Shown here one piece after another: positions 50,466 to 58,735 of a stretch of DNA of 60,412 nt; position 1 is the stretch's first letter, and every line of letters begins with the position of its first letter. This DNA comes from JAXLWB01 sp046328715 (lineage in GTDB: Bacteria; Chloroflexota; Anaerolineae; Caldilineales; Caldilineaceae). Location: assembly GCA_046328715.1 (NCBI GenBank), contig JAXLWB010000060.1:1-60412 (forward strand). The letters run 5' to 3'. The notes under the pieces were generated by a model. The model searched no databases. It was not told the origin of the DNA and saw only the letters and a list, made by a program, of their open reading frames with translations. Position numbers and translations under genes: made by a program.

Positions 50466-50942
50466 TCATCCTTTGAGGATCAGCGAATTTAAAATCTGTT
50501 CTTGGGCTGAGTTGAGTTCATTCTGCTCGGTGTGAAAAGCGACGGCTAGCGATTGCCCCTGATAATTAAAGACATAGGCGACGAAATGGTCGAAGACGGG
50601 ACCGTCGTAGTGATCGTAGATGTACTCCTGTGCCGAATGCCCTGCCACAGTTAGATCAGCTACAGGCGAACTAATTGGCCAAAGCCCACGCGCTCTGGCA
50701 TCCTCAATTGTGGTCAGGGTAATACGCAGGGCAACCCGATCCTGGTAACGAAAGAAGATATCTCCTTCATACTCCTGTACGAGAAAGTCAGTCGGGACGC
50801 TGAGCGTAATTCCCATTCGGTCATTGCTGTAGGAGGTCCACTGCAATTCACCGGCACTGGGCAACATGGGTGCCACGCTTGCACAACTGATAATCGTGAT
50901 TGCTAAAACGACATAGAGTGCTTTTTCTACTAGGCGATTCAT
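50466..50942 (-). CDS. Putative lipoprotein of 158 residues
   Basis: The N-terminus MNRLVEKALYVVLAITIISC is a lipoprotein signal: short basic start, apolar stretch and an I-I-S-C lipobox with Cys20 as the predicted lipidated residue. The mature part opens SYSNDRMGITLSVPTDFLVQ, resembling the 'FSIxxPxDW' start of PsbP/DcrB-like secreted domains, and ends NELNSAQEQILNSLIL. The start is supported by AAAGGAG nine bases upstream. The gene is convergent with copy 3 and shares its terminator. The function is unknown; a small membrane-attached extracellular protein is the safe reading. Confidence 0.75.
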   Translation of the reverse strand: MNRLVEKALYVVLAITIISCASVAPMLPSAGELQWTSYSNDRMGITLSVPTDFLVQEYEGDIFFRYQDRVALRITLTTIEDARARGLWPISSPVADLTVAGHSAQEYIYDHYDGPVFDHFVAYVFNYQGQSLAVAFHTEQNELNSAQEQILNSLILKG

Positions 50943-51122
50943 CTTCTGTTTCTCCTTTGCTGGCTAGTATCGTTATCTAGTATGAGTTTGAACAGTTGAG
51001 TAAGTAGCAATTTATAATTGTGTAATTACTCAATTACCGAGTTGCGCTTGAATGCGATGATCATAAACCTCCAATTCTGCTTCTTCTACCTCTCAGATGC
51101 AACTGATTTTGCACACAAGTGC

Positions 51123-51150
51123 TTGTAGATTTTTACGGCTGAGGTATGCT
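51123..51150 (+). promoter_or_regulatory. Candidate promoter of the DUF4153 gene
   Basis: TTGTAG (51,123-51,128) and TATGCT (51,145-51,150) are separated by 16 bases, a fair sigma-70-type match. The strong Shine-Dalgarno GGAGGTG (51,174-51,180) and the ATG at 51,186 follow at normal distance. The rest of the 243-base gap to the divergent lipoprotein gene shows nothing recognisable. Confidence 0.4.
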
Positions 51151-51185
51151 AAAGTAATTGTAATCCCATCACTGGAGGTGATTTT

Positions 51186-52517
51186 ATGAATTACGTTGAT
51201 TCGTTGCATCAAGTCGGTGATAATGCCAGTCAGATTGAGTCACTCTTCCGCTCTGCCCAACGTTCGGGTGAGACAAGCAAGTTTGCCCAGGCAGTCGATA
51301 CTCTTTATCAGCAGACGCCGCAAAATCTCCTATACGCCGCCTGGCACTATCGCTTTGTTGAAGATGAACCCGCGTTAGCGCCACCGAGCGACTTCACAGC
51401 AACCCGTACGATCTGGCAAACGGCCTTGATCCTCAGCGTAATCAATGGATTGCTATTTTGGTTGCTTTCCGATATGCAACGGGTGACTGTTCTCGACAAG
51501 GTACCACTGCTCGCAATTGTTTGGGCACCGATCTATGCAGTGATCCTGATGGCGTTTCTTGTGTTTGCAGGTGGGCGATCCTTGTCACGCTGGCTCGCAT
51601 TGGGTGCTGGGTTGGCGGTTGCTGCGGCTTATCCGATTGGGACCGCCTGGTGGCGTCAGGCACTGCGAATGGAGGATCCGGTAAGCATTCTGCTACTCAT
51701 CCACTTGACGGCACTCGCACTCTATACAACAGGGTTTTTCGTGTTGTGGGAAGAACGTTCTTCGCTGGCACGGTTTGCTGCACTCAACAAAGCGATCGAA
51801 ACGGTTATCACTGCTGGAATCTTCCTGGCAGCGGGGGTGCTTTTCACTGGCGTGAGCTATGCACTGTTTCAAGCGCTCGGCATCGACCCGCCCGATTGGG
51901 TGATGCATCTTTTTGTCGCAGGTGGAGTGGGATTGGTGCCCGTACTCGCCGTTGCCGCAGTCTATCGTCCTGATCTACCGCCGCAGGCACAATCCTTTAC
52001 GCAAGGGTTGAGTCGGCTGATTGCCTTGGTGTTGCGTATCCTGTTGCCTTTGGCTCTGGTCGTTGCGGTCGTCTATGTCGTACTGATCCCGTTCAACTTT
52101 ATGCGTCCTTTTGAAAACCGTGAGACGCTGATTGTTTACAACGTGATGCTCTTTGCTGTCCTCGGTTTGATTGTGGGGGCGACGCCGGTACACGAAGAGG
52201 ATGTCCCCGCAGCGTTGCGCAGTTGGCTACGTCGTGGGCTGCTGACCTTGGCCGCGCTAGCATTGCTAGTAGCTGTTTATGCGATGGCGGCCGTGCTCTA
52301 TCGCACTTGGAGTGACGGTATCACACCCAACCGCTTTGCAGTGATCGGCTGGAACCTGGTGAATATCGCACTCTTAGTGCAGTTGCTCTATCGTGAATGG
52401 CGCAGTGATGCATCCGAGTGGTTGGCGACGGTTCATGCCACGGTCAACACGGGGCTAAATTGGTATGTGGTGTGGACGGTTGTGTTGATGATTGCACTGC
52501 CGTTGTTGTTTCATTGA
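51186..52517 (+). CDS. DUF4153-like integral membrane protein
   Basis: The protein has 443 residues. A soluble N-terminal part of about 75 residues (possibly helical, containing YAAWHYRF) is followed by about ten hydrophobic spans, beginning WQTALILSVINGLLFWLL and ending WTVVLMIALPLLF. The segments YNVMLFAVLGLIVG and TWSDGITPNRFAVIGWN resemble the conserved 'YGxTxNRY' part of DUF4153 proteins, whose biochemical role is unknown. The start is well supported by GGAGGTGAT ending three bases before the ATG. It lies 46 bases upstream of a response regulator gene and 0.87 kb upstream of a histidine kinase gene on the same strand, so it may be co-transcribed with, or controlled by, that two-component system. 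Confidence 0.75.
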   Translation: MNYVDSLHQVGDNASQIESLFRSAQRSGETSKFAQAVDTLYQQTPQNLLYAAWHYRFVEDEPALAPPSDFTATRTIWQTALILSVINGLLFWLLSDMQRVTVLDKVPLLAIVWAPIYAVILMAFLVFAGGRSLSRWLALGAGLAVAAAYPIGTAWWRQALRMEDPVSILLLIHLTALALYTTGFFVLWEERSSLARFAALNKAIETVITAGIFLAAGVLFTGVSYALFQALGIDPPDWVMHLFVAGGVGLVPVLAVAAVYRPDLPPQAQSFTQGLSRLIALVLRILLPLALVVAVVYVVLIPFNFMRPFENRETLIVYNVMLFAVLGLIVGATPVHEEDVPAALRSWLRRGLLTLAALALLVAVYAMAAVLYRTWSDGITPNRFAVIGWNLVNIALLVQLLYREWRSDASEWLATVHATVNTGLNWYVVWTVVLMIALPLLFH

Positions 52518-52563
52518 TTTTTGTGGTTGTTTTTGCTTTTGTGTATTTGGTATCTTCATTTTT

Positions 52564-53298
52564 ATGCTGAACTTATACTTGGTCGAGGACAATCAGAATC
52601 TGCGCACTGCCTTGAAAAGTGGTCTGGAGGCGACGGGTCGAGTTCAGGTGGTCGGTCACTGTGACAGTGGCGAGGGGGCACTGGATTTTTGTTTACAACA
52701 TGCGCCGCAAGTGATTCTGATGGATGTGCAACTAGCGGGACAGATGAACGGCATTCAGGCGGCAGTAGCGATCCGTCGCGAGTTGCCTCGTCTGCCGGTC
52801 GTCTTCTATTCCATCCAAGATGACGATGTCTACTATCGCGACTTTCGTCGTTCGGGGATTTTGAGCCACTATGGTTATGTACGCAAATCGAATTACCTGC
52901 TGCCGCAGATGATTGTGCCGCTGTTGCAGGACGCTGTGGCTGGCAAGAGTTTTATCGATCCCGACATTGAAGCTCGTGTCCATGAAGTACAAGCCAAAGA
53001 TGCCAACAACCCAATGGCCTTGCTGGAACCGAACGAACAGGCCGTGGCCAAAATGTTGGCTCAGGGTATGACCAACGAGCAGATCGCCACCCGGCTTGGC
53101 TTTCGTGACAAACGTACCATCAGCCGCGTCAATGGCCAGATTTACACCGCCTGGGGCCTTGATGCCAGTGCCACCGACGAAAAGACCGCCCGCACCCGCG
53201 CCGCCATCATTGTCCGCGAAGGACGGCTGCTGGTCTGGGACGAAGAAGGCATCCCGCAGATGCAGGACACAAATGGAAAGTGGGTAAGGGTCGAATAG
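52564..53298 (+). CDS. NarL/LuxR-type response regulator
   Basis: The protein has 244 residues. The receiver domain occupies about 1-135: acidic pair E8-D9, phosphoacceptor Asp54 in VILMDVQ, a Ser in YSIQDDD at the Thr/Ser switch position and a Lys in VRKSNYL. The C-terminal part, about 155-205, is a helix-turn-helix of LuxR/GerE type (LEPNEQAVAKMLAQGMTNEQ, then IATRLGF). A further 40 residues follow (LLVWDEEGIPQM), longer than usual for the family. I chose the ATG at 52,564 because the receiver begins there (MLNLYLVEDN). An earlier in-frame ATG at 52,492 would add a Cys/Phe-rich stretch overlapping the upstream gene. No clear Shine-Dalgarno is visible. It likely pairs with the kinase 87 bases downstream. 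Confidence 0.85.
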   Translation: MLNLYLVEDNQNLRTALKSGLEATGRVQVVGHCDSGEGALDFCLQHAPQVILMDVQLAGQMNGIQAAVAIRRELPRLPVVFYSIQDDDVYYRDFRRSGILSHYGYVRKSNYLLPQMIVPLLQDAVAGKSFIDPDIEARVHEVQAKDANNPMALLEPNEQAVAKMLAQGMTNEQIATRLGFRDKRTISRVNGQIYTAWGLDASATDEKTARTRAAIIVREGRLLVWDEEGIPQMQDTNGKWVRVE

Positions 53299-53303
53299 TG
53301 GGA

Positions 53304-53377
53304 CAGTAGGACAGTGAGTCAGTGAATCAGTCTACTGACCCACTGGGCCACTGACCCACTGACTCACTGTCCTACTG
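53304..53377. repeat. Octamer-period hairpin between regulator and kinase genes
   Basis: Arms CAGTAGGACAGTGAGTCAGT(G) at 53,304-53,324 and their complement at 53,357-53,377 form a 21-bp perfect stem. The 32-base loop also contains inverted CAGT/ACTG units. The element fills almost the whole gap between the two genes and ends nine bases before the kinase ATG. It may attenuate transcription or hide the kinase start. Confidence 0.7.
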
Positions 53378-53385
53378 ATTTAAAC

Positions 53386-55623
53386 ATGACCGGCTATCTC
53401 TTCTTCGACTGGCTTGCGCTTTCCATATCGCTGATCAACACCATTCTCCTGCTTTGGCTGGGCTTGACGATGTTGCTCAATGCCGAGTATCGCACCTGGG
53501 GTGTGTGGTTGACTGGTGGGGCTGCTCTGATGGGCAGCGCCTTCTTTGCCGCGCATACGGCCATCCTTGCCAGCGTCACTGCCTTTATAGGATGGAGTCT
53601 CAATTTCTGGTGGCGGCTGGGCTGGACACCACTGATCGCTGTCCCCTTCATCTGGTATATCTTCGCCCTCTGGTATTCTGGCTTCTGGCAAGCACGCAGA
53701 CAAGCAAAAGAAATTACGAATTACGAATTACGAATTACGAATCGTACACCACACTCCTTCCTCTTCTGGATTACAGGCGGCCTGCTGATCGTATTGGTTT
53801 GCATGTTTCTCTTTACCACGTTGCTACCTTCGTTTACCGAGGTCGCGCTCTTTGAATTTTCTTCGGCTTGGACTGTGCGCGGCGTGCCTGTGTTGTTGGT
53901 GATCTTCCCGCTCTATGTTTTTCTCTGCACCAGTCTGGCGCTGGATGCCTTTCGTCGCCCGATTCCTGCCCCGAATCGTTATAGCGATGACGCTCGCATT
54001 CGGGCACGCCCGTGGCTGATGGCGGCAACCGGGCTGTTGCTGGCGATTAGCCTCCTGGTGGCGGGGCTGGTGGCCTGGGTCTTTGTGGTGGCGCGCAACG
54101 GCATTTGGTATGAGGAGGGCTTTTATACGCCGCAACATTCCCGGCTTTTGGAGCCGGGGCCAGCGCAATGGGTCGTGGCTGAGTTTGATCTGTTAATTGC
54201 CACCCTGGTTACGATCACCATCTACTTGATTGGTCAGGCGATGGTCAGTTACGAGGTTCTTTCCGGACGTGCGCTGCCACGTGGCGATCTGCGTCGTCAT
54301 TGGCGCAATATCATCCTCCTGGCGGCAGGCTATAGCTTGTCGGTCAGTGCGACACTTGTGCTGAATTTGCCCTCCATTTACGGTGTGATTCTGGCATCGG
54401 GTTTGTTAGCGATCTTTTATGCACTCTTCAACTGGCGTAACTTTCACCGCAACGAAGAGATGATGCGCCGCCTGCGTGCCTTTGCTGGGAGCCAGCACAT
54501 GGTTGAACAGGTGTTGGAACCAGGCGAGGAAAGTTCGGCCACCGAGGCACCGATTGACACCGATTCGCCCTTCCGAACGCTCTGTTTGGATGTGCTCAAG
54601 ACCCAATTTGCAACGCTGTTGCCGCTTGGCCCGATGACGCCACTGGCAGGAGCCCCACTGGTTTTTCCCGAAGGAGCGACAATTCCACCCGTCAGCGAAG
54701 AGATCGTCAACCGTTTGGCGGCGCAATCATCTGCACGGGTTTCGATTTTGCCACTGGACAGCGAGGGACAGCCTTTTCTCCATGCGGTGCCGTTATGGGG
54801 CATGCGTGGCTTGATTGGCGTGCTGATCTTGGGCGAGCGGCGGGATGGCGGACTTTACACCGAAGAGGAGATCGAAGTAGCACGCGCCACCGGCGAACGC
54901 CTGATCGACACCCAGGCCAGCGCCGAAGTGACCCGTCGCCTCTTAACGTTGCAACGTCAACGGCTGGCTGAAAGCCAGGTGCTCGACCGCCAAACCCGAC
55001 GCATTCTCCACGATGAAGTACTCCCCGAACTGCATACCGCCATCATCGCCTTAGCCGCAGAGGAAGAACATCAGACAAGAAGACAAGAGGACAAGAAGAA
55101 CAAAGTACCAGAAAGTACAATCCCAACTCAACTCATCTCCGTCCATCGTCGTATCTCGGCACTTCTGCGCTCTTCGCCTGTGCAGTCTACCGTGAAGTTG
55201 GATCGGGGCTTGCTGGCAGGGCTGCGTGAACTGGTCGATTTGGAGATGCGTGGCTTGTTTGACCAGGTGCAGTGGCAGATTGATGAAAGTGCCGTGGGCG
55301 CAACTGCGCATCTTTCGCCTTTGGCGACGGAGGTGGTCTATTACGCAGTACGCGAGTCGTTGCGCAATGCCGCTCGTCACGGTCGTGGCAGCGATTCAAC
55401 GCGCCCCTTGATGCTGACGATCAATATCGCCGACAAAGATGGGCTTCAGGTTGTGATTGCTGATGATGGAGTGGGTTTACAAACAGACTTTAGCCGCACC
55501 AATGGAACGGGCCAAGGACTCGCTTTGCATACCACGCTGCTAGCGATGTTGGGCGGCACACTCACAGTGGAGAGTCAAGTCAACAGGGGCACGTGTGTGG
55601 TTATTCGGCTTGGTGCAGTGTAA
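53386..55623 (+). CDS. Sensor histidine kinase with 7TM-type N-terminus, GAF-like domain and HisKA_3-type core
   Basis: The protein has 745 residues. Residues 1-105 hold three membrane spans and about 120-365 four or five more, giving a 7TM-type sensor. About 395-525 is GAF-like (GLIGVLILGERRDGGLYTEE). The dimerisation domain carries the NarX-type phospho-site L-H-D-E-V with His542. The ATPase domain has RESLRNAARHG (N box), IADDGVGL (G1) and GTGQGLAL (G2). Two low-complexity inserts come from DNA repeats: residues 109-120 (ITNYELRITN, heptamer AATTACG, in a loop between spans) and about 562-575 (QTRRQEDKKNK, octamers, between the two dimerisation helices). Both keep the frame. The start has no clear Shine-Dalgarno. 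The 3' end overlaps the convergent transporter gene by 23 bases. The signal sensed is unknown; the partner is probably the upstream regulator. Confidence 0.85.
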   Translation: MTGYLFFDWLALSISLINTILLLWLGLTMLLNAEYRTWGVWLTGGAALMGSAFFAAHTAILASVTAFIGWSLNFWWRLGWTPLIAVPFIWYIFALWYSGFWQARRQAKEITNYELRITNRTPHSFLFWITGGLLIVLVCMFLFTTLLPSFTEVALFEFSSAWTVRGVPVLLVIFPLYVFLCTSLALDAFRRPIPAPNRYSDDARIRARPWLMAATGLLLAISLLVAGLVAWVFVVARNGIWYEEGFYTPQHSRLLEPGPAQWVVAEFDLLIATLVTITIYLIGQAMVSYEVLSGRALPRGDLRRHWRNIILLAAGYSLSVSATLVLNLPSIYGVILASGLLAIFYALFNWRNFHRNEEMMRRLRAFAGSQHMVEQVLEPGEESSATEAPIDTDSPFRTLCLDVLKTQFATLLPLGPMTPLAGAPLVFPEGATIPPVSEEIVNRLAAQSSARVSILPLDSEGQPFLHAVPLWGMRGLIGVLILGERRDGGLYTEEEIEVARATGERLIDTQASAEVTRRLLTLQRQRLAESQVLDRQTRRILHDEVLPELHTAIIALAAEEEHQTRRQEDKKNKVPESTIPTQLISVHRRISALLRSSPVQSTVKLDRGLLAGLRELVDLEMRGLFDQVQWQIDESAVGATAHLSPLATEVVYYAVRESLRNAARHGRGSDSTRPLMLTINIADKDGLQVVIADDGVGLQTDFSRTNGTGQGLALHTTLLAMLGGTLTVESQVNRGTCVVIRLGAV
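53711..53743 (+). repeat. Heptamer repeat AATTACG within the kinase gene
   Basis: About four tandem copies of AATTACG, read as ITNYELRITN, lie in the loop between the third and fourth membrane spans. The repeat has the look of cyanobacterial-type short tandem repeats, and keeps the reading frame. Confidence 0.75.
55073..55103 (+). repeat. Octamer repeat AGACAAGA within the kinase gene
   Basis: About four degenerate units (AGACAAGA, AGACAAGA, GGACAAGA, AGAACAAA) encode a charged stretch in the predicted turn between the two helices of the dimerisation domain, downstream of His542. The frame is kept. Confidence 0.65.
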
Positions 55624-56740
55624 GCGTGAGCAACATCGTAATCACCAATCCGCCGATGCCAAGATAGATGGGGAGGACGGGCGCTCGTTCATAGAGCAAA
55701 CCAGCCGCATAGGGCGAAAGCGAATAGCCAAATTGCATAGCGGTCTGATAAATGCCCAAACCAAAACTCATCGAGGCAGGAGTCAGCAGGTTAGACATGC
55801 GCGCCAAGGACGGCGTTCGTATCAGGCGATTGCTGCCGCTGATGGAATAGGCGACGAGCAACAGTGGAAAAACAGGCACCGCCGCAATGGTCGAAACCAA
55901 TATCAGCACTAACACCTGCGGAAGCAGCATCGATGTAACGCGTTGTGCTGGCAAACGTGCCGCAAGATTGAGCAGTAACACCATCCCGGTGGCGCTGGCC
56001 GTGCCCAACCAACCAATCTGCTCCACGCTAAAGCCTTGCACTTCCTCCAGAAACTTGGGGGCCAGCACCTGTCCAACATCGACCACAAAGAAGATCATGA
56101 AGATCACGGCGATATTCCACATGAATTTGCCTTCCCGTAGCAAATTAATGGCGACAGTACCCGTGGCTTGATCTACCTTGGGTTGCGGGCGGATAAACGC
56201 CATCGTCAACGCCGAAAGGCAGTAAAAACAGGCAGCCAGTGCATAAACCACACGCAAACCATAATGACCAGCAATCCAACCACCAATCGCCGGGGCGACA
56301 ATGCTCCCGATCACAGGTCCAGTCGAAATGATGGCATAGGCGGCGGTGCGCTCCTGTCCACTCACTTTGCTGGCAATGTAGCCATTGAGCACGGAACCGG
56401 CAAAGTTGGAGAAGGTGTAAAGTGCAATCGCCGGAATAAACCAGCGCCAATCAGGTGCGAAGGCCATCGCAAAGCCAGACAGCGCACCGATCACCCAGCC
56501 GGTGACAATCACCCCCTTGCGCCCACGTTGATCCGCCCAGAGACCAATCGGCGCATAGAGGATCGCTGCCACAAAACTGCCCACCCCCAGTGTGGCCCCG
56601 ACTTGCGCCGGCGTTGCCCCCAACTGGGTAACAAAGAGTGGTTGCAAAAAGATGTAAAGATAGAGTCCAAACCCCCAAAAGAAGGTGCTGAGGAAGATCA
56701 GACGCAGATCGCGATCCAGGTTGGCAAGGCGTTTTGGCAT
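55601..56740 (-). CDS. MFS transporter
   Basis: The protein has 379 residues and about 12 hydrophobic spans. It opens MPKRLANLDRDLRLIFLSTF. The loop between spans 2 and 3 carries the major-facilitator signature as GLWADQRGRKGVIVTG (G-x-x-A-D-x-x-G-R-R/K). ISTGPVIGSIVAPAIGGWIA in span 5 resembles the motif found in drug/H+ antiporters. The substrate cannot be told. No strong Shine-Dalgarno is seen before the ATG. Its 3' end overlaps the kinase gene on the other strand by 23 bases. Upstream, 25 bases away, is the truncated thioesterase. Confidence 0.85.
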   Translation of the reverse strand: MPKRLANLDRDLRLIFLSTFFWGFGLYLYIFLQPLFVTQLGATPAQVGATLGVGSFVAAILYAPIGLWADQRGRKGVIVTGWVIGALSGFAMAFAPDWRWFIPAIALYTFSNFAGSVLNGYIASKVSGQERTAAYAIISTGPVIGSIVAPAIGGWIAGHYGLRVVYALAACFYCLSALTMAFIRPQPKVDQATGTVAINLLREGKFMWNIAVIFMIFFVVDVGQVLAPKFLEEVQGFSVEQIGWLGTASATGMVLLLNLAARLPAQRVTSMLLPQVLVLILVSTIAAVPVFPLLLVAYSISGSNRLIRTPSLARMSNLLTPASMSFGLGIYQTAMQFGYSLSPYAAGLLYERAPVLPIYLGIGGLVITMLLTLTLHQAE

Positions 56741-56765
56741 AGTAGCAGTAAAGTCTGGACAAATA

Positions 56766-57133
56766 CTAGAGCTTCTTTGATTGAAGACTGATTTGTCTTC
56801 CCGCCTGAGGTGGAATCGGTAATTTTTGATGTTGTGCAGCGATCTCGGCCAACTTACTCAATGTTTCTTCGGGCATTGGCGCACCCTTGCCCAAGGTCAC
56901 GTTGACATGGATCATCATCCATTCACAGGTGGCGGCGACATAGTTGGTTTCTGCGTGAAGCATGGTGTGAAAGAGGTGCATCCGTTTGGCATCGTAGCCA
57001 AGCAGTTGCGTGGTGATGCGGATCGGCGCACCCAGCTTCATCTCGCGCAGAAAGAGAATGTGGCCTTCCGCCGTGTAGGTTGAACAACCGCTCTGCGCAC
57101 GATACGTCGCATCCAGCCCCACAAAATCCAGAA
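56766..57133 (-). pseudogene. 5'-truncated duplicate of the thioesterase gene
   Basis: This matches the C-terminal two thirds of the thioesterase at 58,229-58,735, from LDFVGLDA to the end. The central 260 bases are almost identical; the last 100 are more diverged. Homology stops abruptly after CCAGAA at about 57,133, so the N-terminal part with the WIDYNQHM active-site region is missing. An open frame of 118 codons from a GTG at 57,122 exists, but without the first strand and helix of the hotdog fold it is unlikely to work. It lies directly downstream of the damaged peptidase gene. Confidence 0.75.
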
Positions 57134-57180
57134 TTCAGTTAACAGATTGCCGTTGTAATTATTGAGTGTGAATCTTTGTA

Positions 57181-58186
57181 CTAAAAGTCAAAGCTGCTCC
57201 TAAGATACATCCTCTCCAGAGCCGAAAGCATTGCTGTTGTGCCGCTCACGCTGCTTGCGAGATAATCTGCAAGATATTCGGCAGCGTTGCGAGTCATAGT
57301 AGATCAAATTGATAAACCCAATTGCCGCATACCAAAGTAAGTTGGAAATGCCCAATAGGCACAAATTGACAATCACCATTAACATGGAAGTCATCACTCC
57401 GATAAGACCACGCATTGGTGTCTCCCAAATCTGATGCGGCCTTAGCAAATATGACCAGTGAAAGAGTGAGTTTACAGCCGAACCAACCCACAATCCACGC
57501 ATGGGATCGCCGTTGACACCATGTGCAATTTCATGCGCCAGTACAGCGGCCTGCTGCTCTTTGTCGAGAATGGCAAAGAGCGGAATCCCGATACGTACAA
57601 GTGCACTTCTTTTCCAACCCACCTGCTGAAAAGAGGCATTAAAATCCGGGGTAAGTATAATGCCTGCCACGTGTGGTGCATGGAGCGAGTCCGCAATCTC
57701 ATCTATAACTTTATAGAGCGTTGGAAATCGATCACGAGATAAAATCTGGGAAGGCATCTTACCTAATTTAGGCCGCAAAATCCAGGCGAGCAACAGAAAG
57801 AGAGCGCCGACTATCATAAAAACAACGTTCGGGAAACCTAGTACAAGCAAGGCAACCCCAACTGCCAACACCAATAATGTCACTATATGAACCAATGTTG
57901 CTGCAATGAATGCTAGAATTCGGGAGGATGAGGGAGCATGTTTGACTTCGGAAAGCTCCATCATTTGCTGGTGAAGTCGCAGACTGCTGCGCTTGCCCAG
58001 CCGTTCGTAGAGTTTTTCGATACGCGATTGTGGCTTATCGCTGGTTGGCGATGCTAGATTCCAATTGCAGTTTTTGCACCAGACGACATGGTCCCGATAG
58101 CGTGGAATTTCGGCTCCACACGAGGGACAAGTCTCCATGCGAATAAGTTCATTGGGATCGATCAATTCGGGGGATTGCTTGAACAT
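57181..58186 (-). pseudogene. M48-type zinc metallopeptidase, frameshifted near the C-terminus
   Basis: The N-terminus has a zinc ribbon (CPSCGAEIPRYRDHVVWCKNC), then two membrane spans at about 90-138, then the peptidase with VLAHEIAHGVNGD (HExxH, two zinc ligands and catalytic Glu) and further hydrophobic segments at about 245-290. The open frame ends at 57,200 after YYDSQRCRISC. In the next frame the same DNA reads AEYLADYLASSVSG, the expected continuation DSQR-AEYLAD that supplies the third zinc ligand (Glu), and runs on to a tag at 57,181-57,183. One extra base (or two missing) near 57,283-57,287 thus removes that ligand from the product. Even the corrected frame is short for the family. 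It could be an inactive gene or a sequence error. The start follows the MFKQSPELI reading; no clear Shine-Dalgarno was identified. Confidence 0.75.
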
Positions 58187-58228
58187 AAGTACTCCTATAT
58201 TTTTCTTGTGAACAATAGGTAATTTCTA

Positions 58229-58735
58229 CTATTTTCTTGACTGCAAACTGATCTGTCGGCCTGCTTGAGGCGGGATAGGTAGTTGCTGATGTAGGATGCT
58301 AATCTCACCTAATTTGCTCAGCGTGGCTTCGGGCATTGGCGCACCCTTGCCCGAGGTCACGTTGACATGGATCATCATCCATTCACAGGTGGCGGCGACA
58401 TAGTTGGTTTCTGCGTGAAGCATGGTGTGAAAGATGTGCATCCGTTTGGCATCGTAGCCAAGCAGTTGCGTGGTGATGCGGATCGGCGCACCCAGCTTCA
58501 TCTCGCGCAGAAAGAGAATGTGCCCTTCCGCCGTGTAGGTCGAACAACCGCTCTGCGCACGATACGCCGCATCCAGCCCCACAAAATCCAGAAAGGCATC
58601 GGTCGCATGGCTAAATGGCACCCCATAATAGCCATCCATCATGTGCTGGTTGTAATCGATCCACTCGGGCAGGACAGTGGTGCTATATAAGTTGAGTGGT
58701 TGCGCCTGTAAACTCGCTGTCATTTTGTCACTCAA
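58229..58735 (-). CDS. Hotdog-fold thioesterase (4HBT / carnitine-type)
   Basis: The protein has 168 residues and a single hotdog domain. VLPEWIDYNQHMMDGYYGVP carries the D-x-N-x-H-M motif of 4-hydroxybenzoyl-CoA-type thioesterases; GHILFLREMKLGAPIRI and MLHAETNYVAATCEWMMIHV form the central strands. Enzymes of this type hydrolyse acyl-CoA esters; the C-terminal domain of some carnitine dehydrogenases looks similar. The specific substrate is not known. The TTG at 58,735 is preceded by GAGGA at nine bases and overlaps the deaminase stop (TTGA); an ATG at 58,723 is the alternative. The overlap indicates co-transcription with the deaminase. Confidence 0.8.
   Translation of the reverse strand: MSDKMTASLQAQPLNLYSTTVLPEWIDYNQHMMDGYYGVPFSHATDAFLDFVGLDAAYRAQSGCSTYTAEGHILFLREMKLGAPIRITTQLLGYDAKRMHIFHTMLHAETNYVAATCEWMMIHVNVTSGKGAPMPEATLSKLGEISILHQQLPIPPQAGRQISLQSRK

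Noticed and set aside
52492..52563. Upstream start of the response regulator
   Set aside because: The extra 24 residues are Cys/Phe-rich, precede the canonical receiver start and overlap the DUF4153 gene; the ATG at 52,564 fits the family.
53301..53380. CRISPR-like array
   Set aside because: The units are 8 bases, with no spacers of constant length and no cas genes. They are inverted simple repeats.
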